Under the pieces are notes generated by a model. The model saw only the letters and a list, made by a program, of their open reading frames with translations, was not told the DNA's origin and did no database searches. This document shows positions 25,758 through 37,700 of a stretch of DNA of 64,000 nucleotides, one piece after another. A program made the position numbers and the translations under genes. Numbering within the stretch: the stretch's first letter is position 1; each line of letters starts with the position of its first letter. Source of the DNA: Rallus limicola (taxonomy: Eukaryota > Chordata > Aves > Gruiformes > Rallidae); the NCBI GenBank assembly GCA_022605955.1, contig JAKCOZ010000006.1, positions 1,922,001-1,986,000 on the forward strand, in the 5' to 3' direction.

Positions 25758-28700
25758 GTAAGACACATCTCCTTTACCTTCTCTGAGAAACCAGAGCAGC
25801 TTTTGTCCCAATTCCTTCTCTCCTTGACCCCAGGGAAGACCTGGGACCCCTGACAAGCAGCATTAAAGGCTTCTCCTGAGAGCCTACAGCGAATCCCAGA
25901 CTGTGTTAGAACAAGCAATGAGTAGCAGAGACATTCCCATGTCTCTGTCTTGCTGTATGAAGAGCAGTGTGGGAGGCTCTGTCTCACTCAAGCAGTTTTG
26001 CTGTGGTTTGGGGTGGTTTTTTCCCCCCTTTTTGGTGTTTCCTGTTTTTTCTTCTCAACACCACCTCATCTGAGCACGGTGGCCCTCGGGAAGTGCTTGC
26101 CTGTATGTCTGTGCTTGGGCATGCCTGCTAAACCCTTTTTCAATCTCTCCTGCTCTTTAGGTGTAGTGTTTTCCTGGTCTAAGGTTCTGCATTAGCTCTG
26201 AGAAATGTCTTACCTGGGCCTGGGGGAGGGATGGTACAACGGGAAGAGCATGGGCAAGGGCATTGCAGCCCTGGGACCAGGCATTTCACTTTATATAGGT
26301 GCCCCTGCACACCCCAAAAAGAGAATTTTTTTTCCAGAACATCCCAACAGATTGGGGAAGAGGCACATTAAAGAACTGGGACCCTGACAGTCAGGACCCT
26401 GGAGGGTATTGGGTGCTGATGGGAATGAAGGACGAGTGGTTTGGGATGGAATGGGGTGCAACAGGAGGAGAGGAGAGGAGAGGAGAGGAGAGGAGAGGAG
26501 AGGAGAGGAGAGGAGAGGAGAGGAGAGGAGAGGAGAGGAGAGGAGAGGAGAGGAGAGGAGAGGAGAGGAGAGGAGAGGAGAGGAGAGGAGAGGAGAGGAG
26601 AGGAGAGGAGAGGAGAGGAGAGGAGAGGAGAGGAGAGGAGAGGAGAGGAGAGGAGAGGATGAACAGGTAAAGAAAGAGGTGGGAGAACCAGAGGCAGGAT
26701 ATCAGAGAGTGCAAACTGGGGTGACTTACAGCTCATCAAGTGCCAAGCTGGAAAATAACATGCCAGAGTTTCCACTGCCATGCCAGTTCTCAATCTGAGA
26801 TGGGATCTGTGTAAAGCTTCTGCTTTATTGTGGCAGGATGTTGTGGACTAGCCCCAATAAGCAAAGGCAGCAGATCTTTGTGTATATGTGGGTCCTGGCA
26901 CACACGATTTCCAAAACAATACCTGCAAAGAAAGGATGGGTTATGCTTCACAGCTTCTTCAAGTGTCTGATATGGCTCTGTCCAAACTCTGCTACAAACC
27001 TGGGGCTGAATGGCCACCTCTGCACCAGTATCTGACAGGCTGGAGCACTGGGCCATCTGGTTCAGATGGTGTAGCTGTTTGCATGCTTCTTGGCAAAGGT
27101 TTGACCCTGTGCTAAGTAACAATCTTCCCAATGGCATGTTGTCACAGTTTGGACAGTATCAGAGGCCAGGGACCATTGCTGGCAGACAGGATGGGTGAGG
27201 ATGCCCTTTATTGGAGGAGAATTAGCAATGTGGACAATGCTGTTCACTTGCTGGGTGAGCGAATGGACTCCGCTGAGTTGCTCTGGAGAGGTGTAACCAG
27301 TGTGGACCCTTGGGCTGCTCTGGGACAAGCTGGAGGATGTCTCCCCCCAGATGGAGAGGAAATCCCAGTGTGGCAGAGCTTAGGGCACCCTGCACTCACG
27401 TTATAAGCCCTGGGGTACTTCTAGTGCAGAAAAGATCCCAGCTGTGATCAGCCTTCCCCTGCACATCAGAGACTACCTTGCAGGAGGAGACATGGGTGTT
27501 ATCAGCAGTGCAGGTGGGAGCAGAGCTGGGAAGATCCATGCAGACATGGGCCCAGCCGGCCAGACAGGGATATTTTGGGGTGCTCTGTAGCTCTCTCTCT
27601 GCCCCTGAACCTGGATTTCCTTCCATGGTGCCTGGTTGGGATAGGGCTGTGATTTTTTAAAAGGATATATCAACACACAGAATCATAGAATCATAGGATG
27701 GTCTGCGTTGGAAGGGACCCCAAGGATCACAGAGCTCCAACCTCCCTGTCAGTTGCAGGGCCAACAACATCCAGGCCTGGGCATAATCCCACAGCACATC
27801 CCCATGCCTAGCATGGATGAAGCTGTGACTTAAGGAAGGAACTTTAACTGTGTTTTCCAGCAAAACACCTTCCACTGCAGGTTTTCCCCTTGGTATCAGG
27901 TTCAAGCTGATGTGATACATTCTGAAACACAAAGGAGTTAAGAAATATTCTGAGAGGCATTGGAAAGGTGATAACCAAACCTTGTGGAATGATTCTGTTT
28001 GGTTTGATTCATTTTACAAAGTTTCTTTAAGCCTGGAGCTTTCCACCCCAAACTTCCCAATTTAACAACTGCAAAAGCTGGATACTAAGGGATGCCCTTA
28101 ATTCCACCCTATGAGCTGCCAGATACCACACTCAGTTATAACCCTTGGGCACAGAAACCAGACCTTCTGCAGGCAGGATTTCACCCCTGACTGGTCTTTT
28201 CTCTCTGAGACAGGCTTGTGCTTCTGCTGCCACAAAAGGGCTCTCAAAAACACCGAGTCAGCTGCTGCCAGACATTTGCACAGCCCTTTGGCTGGAGATC
28301 CCAGCAGCTGCTGCTCGCTCGGCAGCACTGGTTGCAGGCAGCAGTTGCTATGGTTGTGCAAATGCATCTCCTGAGAAGCTGATCATGGGGCAAAGGGCTC
28401 ATTCATAATCCACGGGGTGCTGGATGAGTGCAGCAGCTCCACCCCAGTGCTGGCAGGGAGCTCTGCTGCAGCATCCCTCTCAAGGGACAGGCACTGTCCA
28501 CACCGCTGGTTTTCTTGAGGATGCTCCTGGCAAAAGCACTGAGAACAAAGATGCCATTTGCTTTGGATGCTGACAGCTGCTGGAAGGAGAGTGCACTGTG
28601 CAAGGATGGGATGCAGGGCATGGAGTGGGGGCCATGTTGCCTCCCCACTGCAGGATCCCAGTACTGACCAGAGCCTAATGCAGTGGAGGCAGGCTTCTGC

Positions 28701-31700
28701 AGGGCACTGCAATCAGCAAGACGGTACCCAAACCTGCTGCACTTCTTCCCACTGCTTCTCTGATTCCCATTCTCCATGGACTTGGGCACAGACATCCATC
28801 CACACACACCGTGCAGAAGCATTAGCATAGGCTCATGCAAACAAACCCTGTGCAGGGGCAGGAGATCTGTGCATGTCACCTCTGCAGATCCAGCATACAA
28901 CACCCAGCCTTTGAACCCTTTCAATCAGCAGGGTTGGCTCAAAGGGCACGTGGTGCCAGCTGGAATCTGGTCCCCTTGACAGTGGAGCGTAGTCCACAGC
29001 CTGGGACAGCTTGGCCAGGCTTGGCTGTGCAGAGAGGGACAGGATCTGTGCGGGCTGTCACTGCCAGGGACCCTCGGCTGGCACTGGGGATCTCAGCAAC
29101 GTGCATCTTGAAAACCCTCCTGACAGCTCTGGTATGAATCTGACTCACAACAGGGCAGCTGTGATGCAAAAAGTCTCTTTCCAAGCCTTGCTGACTTTCC
29201 TTTTGGGCTGAATGAGCAAATTCTGAGTTTGCAGCCCAGCAGCACTTGATGTGGCATGGTCCCTGTTTTGACTTGAGCAGAAAATCCCTCCATGGGCTTC
29301 TAACCCATGTCTCACTTGGAGCCCATGGCATGAACCTGTGTGTTGTCTGTGACAAGCCCAAGTTTTCATCTAGGGAGGGACTTGCAGCTCACAACAAAGC
29401 TACTTTAACACAAGATAACCACCAACAAACCCTTTTTGCTTTGAGCTTTTTTTGAGAGTGTCCAGCCCAGGAAACCATTTAGCTTGTGAGGGGATTGAAG
29501 CAAGACATTACATCCACATGGATGTGTCTTCTCTTTGATAACTCCTGTATGGGCACAGAGATTTGTGGTGCTGGGTCCTGGATTATAAAGAACTGCTCCA
29601 GGAGCAACCTTGGTTAACTGCGGGGTGCAGATCTTGTTGGCCCTGAATCACGGAATCACAGAGCATTAGGAGTTGGAAGGGATCTCAAAAGATCATCTAG
29701 TCCAACCCCCTGCCAGAACAGGATCACCCAGAGTAAATCACACAGGAACACATCCAGGATCATGGGGTTTGAATGTCTCCAGAAAAGGAGACTCCACAAC
29801 CTCTCTGGGCAGCCTGGCCCAGGGCTCTGTCATCCTCACAGTGACAAAGTTCCTCCTGGCATTCCCATGGAGCTTCCTCTGCTCCAAGCTGCACCCGCTG
29901 CCCCTTGTCCTGTCGCTGCCACCCCTGAGCAGAGCCTGGATCCAGCCTCCTGACTCTCACCCTTTACATATTGATAGACATTAATAAGGCCACCCTCAGT
30001 CTCCTGTCCTCCAGGCTAAAGAGGCCCAGCTCCCTCAGCCTCTCCTCATCAGGAAGGGGTTCCACTCCCTTCATCATCTTGGTGGCCCTAAAGTCCAGGA
30101 CTGATTCACCCAGAGCCATACCTCAGCAGAGACAAAGCTCCCAGCATTTGCCCCGCGCAGGAAGTGTAAGCCAGGGTGTGTACGGAGCTTTCCTTCTTGT
30201 AAAGGGTGCTTTGCTTTTGATTTTAGTTTGAAGGGGCAGAGTAGATAGTGCTGCAGGTACTCTCAGCCCAGCCTAGGGAGCCATGGCCATTCTCAGATCA
30301 CAGAATCACAAGGTTGGAAAAGACCTTTAAGATCATCAAGTCCAACCATCCCTGTCCTAAGCTAAACCAGATCCCTAAGTACCTCATCTACCCTTTTTTA
30401 AACACATCCAGGGAAGGTGACTGAGCCCCCTCCCTGGGCAGCCTGTGCCACAGACCCACAACTCTGCCAGGGAAGAACTTTGCCCTCCCAGCTGACCCTT
30501 CCCTGGCACAGCTTGAGCCCATTGCCCATTGTCCCATCTCCTGTCACCTGGACAGGAGATAACTGAACAGATGTGATTGCAAAGACATGCATGATGCCCT
30601 TAGACCTCCTCTTGCAGCCCATGAAAGGGCTCTCCATAAGGTCTTAGGCTGGTTTAATTTATCATGTGCAGATGTGCTACCTTGCAAGAATCCAGACATT
30701 CAGAGGGAGGAGATGAGTATCACATCTGTTTCCAACCATACCCTCAAACCCTCTGTTACTCCTGAGAGTACTGGGATTGGGAACTTGATGGTCTTTAAGG
30801 TGCCTTCCAACCCAAACCAGTCTCTGACTCTGAGCTGAAGAGGTTGTATGGCTTTGCAGAGCCCTGGAACCTGATGGGGATCAAAGATGGTTTTCTCATG
30901 AATCGGAGACTTGCAGATGTCCCCCCATCCCCATCATGATGCAGATTGCCATCTCTTCCAGCAGCATTTCTGAGACCTGACAGACCTTCATGGGTTGCTC
31001 TGTGGGCACAGTAAATAGGCTGGAGCTCAGCCCCAAAAGGGATATATCTGCTGAGATTCCCTGGCCTAGAGCCAAATGCCATGTTTTTGATATCCCTTAA
31101 AGTGTTTGCCTGGCTGGTAGCCCAGAAAATGACAGTTGTTTGTAAGAAAGCAGATGCTGAGGGAAATATGGCTCTCATCTGGGCAGCTCTGAAATGGTCC
31201 CCAGTCCAGAGAAAGACAGGCAAAAAACTTTTGACATTCCTCATTTTCCTCCTTGGATTTCTCTCAAGGGAAGAAAGCAAGGATTAATGGGGAACAGCCA
31301 ACCAACAGGCAAATATTCCTGTTTGGCACCTATCTCTTCTGCCCTGTCCTGCAGAAAAGAAGCAGAAGGGGCAAAGAGATGGCTTTAGGTTGTCCTTGCT
31401 GCTCTGCCCCTGGAAGATGACCCATTGCCCTCCAGCGTGGAGTCAGGAAAGACCTGGGATTTTCAGGAATAGGAATAGATCTCTGTTCCTGGTGCGCAGT
31501 CCTCAGCTCAAGTGGATATACAATTTGGCCCTTTCTTGGGTGGGACATTATTTTTCAGTGGCTTGGAGAAGGATACACTAAGATATGAAGAGTCACTATT
31601 CTAAAAGAAGCCAGATCAGTACCGGTGAGGGGTCCCTGGAGCCAGGCTGAAGAGCATGACATCCTGGCTGAGTAGGCCCAGCCTGGAGACCTGACATGGC

Positions 31701-34700
31701 TTTCAGGAAGCAGCAATGAAGTCCTGTGGCAAACATCTTGCCACTGGTGGTCCAGAAAGTCTCGGTGTCTAACTGATGGGATTGCACTGCTTCTGCAATG
31801 TTTGCATTAAAGAGCCTAAGGACATGACACAAAGACATCTCCAAGAAATCCCCCTTGATTGAAGCAGCTACAATGACTGCCCCTAACAAACCAGGCAGCA
31901 GGACACAATGCCCCTTTCTTGCCAAAATACAGCCCACCCATGTGTCTGCCTAAGGCTGGGGTTGCTTTGGATGCAGATAATAGGGTGTAACTGTACTTTC
32001 TGGAACCTTCCTGTCTCTTTGGTCCCAGCCACAGCAACTTCCAGACTGTGGGTCCATTCTGGTAGAGGAATGAGCTCCATTCCCACAGCAATTAGAACAC
32101 TGCAAGATTTTACAAGTAAAAAAAAAATAATAATAATTAAGATTGAGTCAAGGTCACTGTGTGCAAATTCTGCCCTGCAAAGACAAAAGTTGAACTGCAA
32201 ATGAATAGAGGGAGGAATTAATAATTATATAATTGCAAGATAAAGCCTGACTTGGATGATAAGTGCATGGATTTGGACAAGAACAACTCCTTCATTTTGC
32301 AGAATGTACTTTGAGCTTTGCACGGTATGATAAAGAGCATTAGGCATTGCAGAGTTTCACAGCACACCTGGTGACCTGGCTCCTAGGTGCAGTAAAATTG
32401 CAACCTCTGCATTGTTCCTCAGGTAGTGTTTATGTGTCGTGTGGACCCTGGAGCTTCATTTCATCCTGTGTACTGTTTTCCTCAAGAGCTCCTCAAGACA
32501 TGTCTGTGGCATTTTGTGGTGGTTTGACCCTGGCTAGAGGCCAAATGCCCACCAAAGCAGCTCTATCACTCCCCTTCTCAGCTGGACAAGAGAGAAAATA
32601 GATATTGAGAGGCTCAGGAGTGGAGATAAGGGCAGGGAGAGATCATTCCACAATGATCCTCATGGACAAAAGTGATTCAACACAGAATAAGGAAAGAAAA
32701 CTCTCTAATTTATGACACTGCCCTGCACCCCCAGTGACACCAGAGTCGGGTGATGAGAAGTGGGACCAGATTTTAAAGCACCTCCCCCCACCCCTCCCTG
32801 CTCAGCAGACTGAGCTTTAGTCAGGATTTGGTTCCCTTCTTCTTGTGGCACAGGGAGGGGCAGGGACTGGGACAATGGGGGTTTGGGTCAGATCCTCATG
32901 AGATGTTTTCCTTCTTAGCTGGGGGGGCACATTCCTCACCCCCTTCCCCTGCTGCACTGTGGGGTCCCACCCACAGCAGACAGTCCTCCAGGAACTTCTC
33001 CAATGTGAGTCCTTTCCTAGGGGGCTTCAGCATTTCCTCAGCTGCCCCAGTGTGGGTCACTGCTATGGCTGCAGTCATCAATCATAGAGTGTCTCTCAGT
33101 CTCTCAGGCCCAGACTGATCCAGCCTGGTCCCCCACAGGGTCACAAGCCCCCCAGTAAACCTGCTCCCACATGGGTCTTGTCACTCCCTTCACTGGGGGC
33201 AAAAGTGCCTGCTTTTGGGGTTTTTGACTCCTAAATGTCATTCTCAAAGGCGCTGGTGACCATCGCTGATGGGCTCAGCCTTGGTCAGCAGCGACTCCGG
33301 CCAGGAGCTGGCTGGTGTTTGCTCTGTGGGGCCTGCAGAGAGCTTCTGGCTGCTCCTTGCAGCAGCCCCCCCCTGCAGCCCCCTCCTCCACCAGAACCCA
33401 GCCATGCAAAACTATGGCACATTTGAAAGGAGGGGTGCCAGGAAGGAGCAGGGGTTTGTTCAGACCTGGAGGATGCATTGCAGGTTTTGCCTGTTGCCCT
33501 GCAGAGAGCTGCAGTGTTTCCCCATGCACTGTGTTAGTGACTATCCAGGTGCCTGCTTCACTGACTCTACCTAGATGTGGATATAAGATCTCATTCCAGG
33601 AGATTTGGGATCCTGCTAGATTATTGCTTTCCCTTCCTCAGGAATTATTGGTACCAGCATGTCAGTGTTTTAAAAAGGGGCAGGGATTTGTTTTTACATA
33701 CAAAGCTCTGGGATCAGCGTGGCTTATCACCAAAAAAGACTACAAACCAGACCTACTTATTTACCCTTAAGTAAAAGCAAACAGGAGGTATAAAGGGATC
33801 TTGAAGGGTAAGTTGGAGCCAGATGACTCCCAAAGATGAAAATCCAGGTCTCAGAGGATGAGGGCATGAATGCATCTGAAACTGAACAGGGCATCTCCAT
33901 CCTCATATCCTTCAGCCCTGGGTATTGGATCTGTGATGAAGACCCAGAGAAGAACAAAACAAATAACCCATGACAGATGATGTAACCCATGATTTGGGGA
34001 ACACAAAGAGCTTCGATTAATGGGTTTTTTTAGCTCAATCTCCCCCTCCTCAGACAACACCAAGGCTTCTTGAGGGACAGATGGAGATGACATAGCTCTT
34101 TCCAGGCAGGTTTTAGGGCATCTGCTTTAGCAGGTGACAGCTTGGTGGGCATTAGCACTTCCCAGCCTTTGTGTAGAGAGACAGTGTTGGGTTTGGATGG
34201 GATCTGATGAGCAAGTCATGTTTGTTTACACACAGACTTCTCTTCTTTAGTTCCCATGTCAAAACACAGGGCACAAGGGGGGTGGGAGATAGAGGGCAAA
34301 GCCAAGTACTGACTGGAAGCAACTCAGAAAAGTCTTTAATGACTCAGGAAAACCCAAGTCATTAAACTCTTAGTGAACAAAATAGAGCATTCTTATAAAA
34401 TCTGTGATGATGTGGAGTGGAAAGGACTGAAAATCCTCTAGAGGATAGGATTAAAGCTGAGAGGGAACCTGAGGAGCGAGGAGAAGGTCCAAAATCAATA
34501 AGGAAAAAAATTAAATAAAAGGTAAAATATTATGTATGGGAAGATAAAAATTTTAAAATCCAAGACACAATTAAAAAGGGGAATTGATAGCTCAGGTCAA
34601 AGCTATTGGGGAGTGTACAGACAGGGTGTAGTGCCCCACTTTGCTGCTGCTGCTGCAAATGTCAGGTGTCATCAGGGAGTATTGACAGGAATTTTGGGGT

Positions 34701-37700
34701 AAAACACGGGCATTATTATTGTAGAGGGCTCCAGAGAAAAACCAGACAGCCAAGGGATAGAGATCTGATCCATGATGGCCCTCTGAATGCAGAGGGGTCC
34801 ATCAGCCTTGCAAGAAGAAGGGAACACGGTAGCCTTTGGAGAAATAGGTGGTTGCTGGAAGGATGATGCTTGGCCGCAGGTTCCCAGAGCAGATCAGAAG
34901 AAACCACCTCTTTAGATCAAAGGTGCCTTCACACTCATAAATTAATTCAGCCACAAGCCCAGTGAAGGCTTGGGCTCCATCCCAGGTCCAAACAGGCAGA
35001 GTCCATTCAAGCGAATGTTTCTTCTCCCAAAGTCCACCTAACCCAACTGTCAACTCACCACCTGGCTTTTCTCTTAGCACCGTGCTGCATAGCTGCCTTC
35101 ATCGCCCTCTTCTTCACCCGTTTTTGGCTGATCAGTGCCCTCTACGCCGCATGGTGGTTCATAGACAGGGAAAAGCCCAGAAAAGGTGGGAGACGGATCC
35201 CTTGCCTCCAGAAGAGCGTCATCTGGCAGTACATGAGGGACTATTTCCCCATCACGGTAAGTGTCACAGATCCAATCCGCTCTTAGGACATTCAGGGACC
35301 AATTCCATCCTTGGTTTCTGGAGGACAGTCTGGGGCCAGGAGTGCTTAGAGGTCATTGTTGAAGGATTTTCATAGCTCCCAGACTAATGCATCACACACA
35401 CCCCCCAAATTTATAGACCACTATTTTCATAACGACATCCTTTAACAATCTGCTTTTACGTATCCATTTAACTTTACTGCATTCCAACAGCTAGAGAAAT
35501 CTCTCCTTGCCTGTTTCCCATATATATATTGTGACACTCCTGCTCTTTAGGTTTCTCAGCATTTAGCCAGTAGACACAAGACCAAAATTCAAGAGGTTTT
35601 AGGACCCTGCAAAGCCAGAATCCCCTTCTGCTGGGGAAGAGTCTGGAAGGGTAAAGGGCACTGGGTGCCTCACAGAGTTCCTGATCCACTGAAAGGGATT
35701 TCTGTGACATCTCCAGATTTATTTTAATGCATGTGGCAGGCCTTTGCCCTTACTCTTTTATCTGGTATTGCCATGGCATGGCATGAACTCATGGACCAGC
35801 ATGAAGTCCTGCCTCAGAGCCATCACAAGTCAGTACAAATCTGAGCAATGCAGCAGAAGTGCTCATGGGCCCTGCAAGAGACTGAGTTTCTAGGGTAGAT
35901 CAAGCTATGGAAATTTGTGAGATAATTCATTTACGGGAACATTGCCTGTTGAGGGAACTCAGATGGGATGTGGACAGCTGTGCCTCTTGGTTAGAGACAG
36001 CCTGGAGCTGCAATCAGGGTAAAATGAAGTGGGGAGCCCAAACAGCCAAAAATCTCAACAGTCCAAAGGAAAATGAAGAGCCCAGGCTGAGAATCCATCC
36101 TGCATGGAGTAAAGACTGGGATAAGGATGAGTTGGAGAGAAGACCGTAGATGACACGCCCAAGGTGACTCATCAGGTTTTCTGCTCAACCTGAAGTAAGG
36201 GCCAGCTCTTTTGAAACGTGGTTCTGCACTTCAACAGTAAGACACAAGACTTCTTTCTTCAGCTTGTCAGTTAGCAAATAACCACACATCCCCAGTGAAA
36301 CACACAAAATTTTCAAGATCCTGGAGTATAGGCTGCAAGACTGATGCAAAAGGAGATTAATTTAGGGCAGAAGTCAGAGATGGACAAAAAATGAGATGAG
36401 GAGCTTTGTCTGGATGTCTTCCACCATTTCTGGGTGAGGCTTATGCATATTTGTGTTATAACAATGCAGCTCGGCATATCTGCCTCTAAAGTTGTGATGT
36501 CCAAAACATTTCTTATGTTTTCACATCATAGAATGTATTGAGTTGGAAGGGACCTTTAAAGGCCATCTAGTCCCACCCCTGCAGTGAGCAGGGACACCTT
36601 CACTAGATCAGGTCACTCAGAGCCCCATCAAACCTGACTTTGGATGTCTCCAGGGATGGGGCCTCAACTACCTCTCTGGGCAACCTGAGCCATTGTCTCT
36701 TCTCCCTCATATTGAAGATTTTTTTTCTAATATTAAACTTATATCTCCCCTTTTCCATTTTAAAACCATCAAAACCATCACCTCTTATCCTATCACTCCC
36801 TGCCCTCGGGAACAGTTCTTCCCCAGCTTCCTACAGGCACCTTTCAGGTATTGGAAGGCTGCTATAAGGTCCCCCAGGAGCCTTCTCCAGGCTAAACCAG
36901 CCCAACTCTCTCAGCCTGTCTTCATAAGAGAGGGGCTCCAGCCCTTGGATCATTTTTGTGGCCCTCCTCTGGATGTGCTCTGACAGGTCAATGTCCTTCT
37001 GGTGTTGACTTGGACAATTCAAGTAAAGCCATTTAGGTCTGTGCTGGAAGCTGGTATATGCTAGCCAAACTTCCCATGTCCCAGCTGGGTAAACTCCAAG
37101 TTGTGTCTCTACAAGATCATCATAGAATCACAGAATCATTTTGGTAGGAAAAGACCCTTAAGATCATCAAGTCCAACCATTAACCAAGCACTGTCCAGTC
37201 CTAACACCACGTCTACACATCTTTTAAATACCTCCAGGGATGGGGACTCCACCACTTCCCTGGGCAGCCTGGTTCAGTGTTTGACAACCCTTTCAGTTGA
37301 ATATTAAGTTCTTTCAGTGAAGAACTTAATATTCAACTTAAACCCTCCCAGGCACAACTTCAGACTGTTTCCTCTTGTCCTATCCATCAGAGTAAGCCTA
37401 CTTTGCATGCATCCTACCACCATTGATTTTCTTTGCTCAAAGATACGGCACAAAGTGATGCTGAGGACATGCAGTGAGTTATTTTATCACTAATCTCAGA
37501 GAATAATTTGTGATTTAATGGCATTTGGATGATATTCAAATCAAGACCCTGAGAAGGTAGATGACAGTCTTTTGGGGAGAAATGGGAACACATCCCAGGA
37601 ACACTTGTCCCAGAAGGGACAGGTAATGTTTTATGATGTTTAATAGGAAACACCAAGTGGGTTCCCAAAAAACTATTCTCAAGGTTGTCTTAGAAAACTC

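Larger units (their letters stand above)
25758..35077 (+). other. MOGAT2: MOGAT2 intron 1
   Basis: 9.3 kb intron with a GTAAGA donor and a pyrimidine-rich acceptor ending 'ttttctcttag'. It holds the AGGAG pentamer array, several CR1 fragments and a solo LTR, all listed separately. The large repeat-free parts (25758-26460, 26660-27678, 27786-29644, 30839-32509, 33425-35077) show no further gene. Confidence 0.9.

Noticed and set aside
26299..26798. Arg/Glu/Gly and Leu/Ser/Pro repeat proteins
   Set aside because: Translation of the AGGAG pentamer array within MOGAT2 intron 1.
29246..29455. Frame with '[20 protein letters not shown]', resembling a C2H2 zinc finger
   Set aside because: Only one partial finger-like spacing, no second histidine at the right distance and no linker or neighbouring finger; likely chance.
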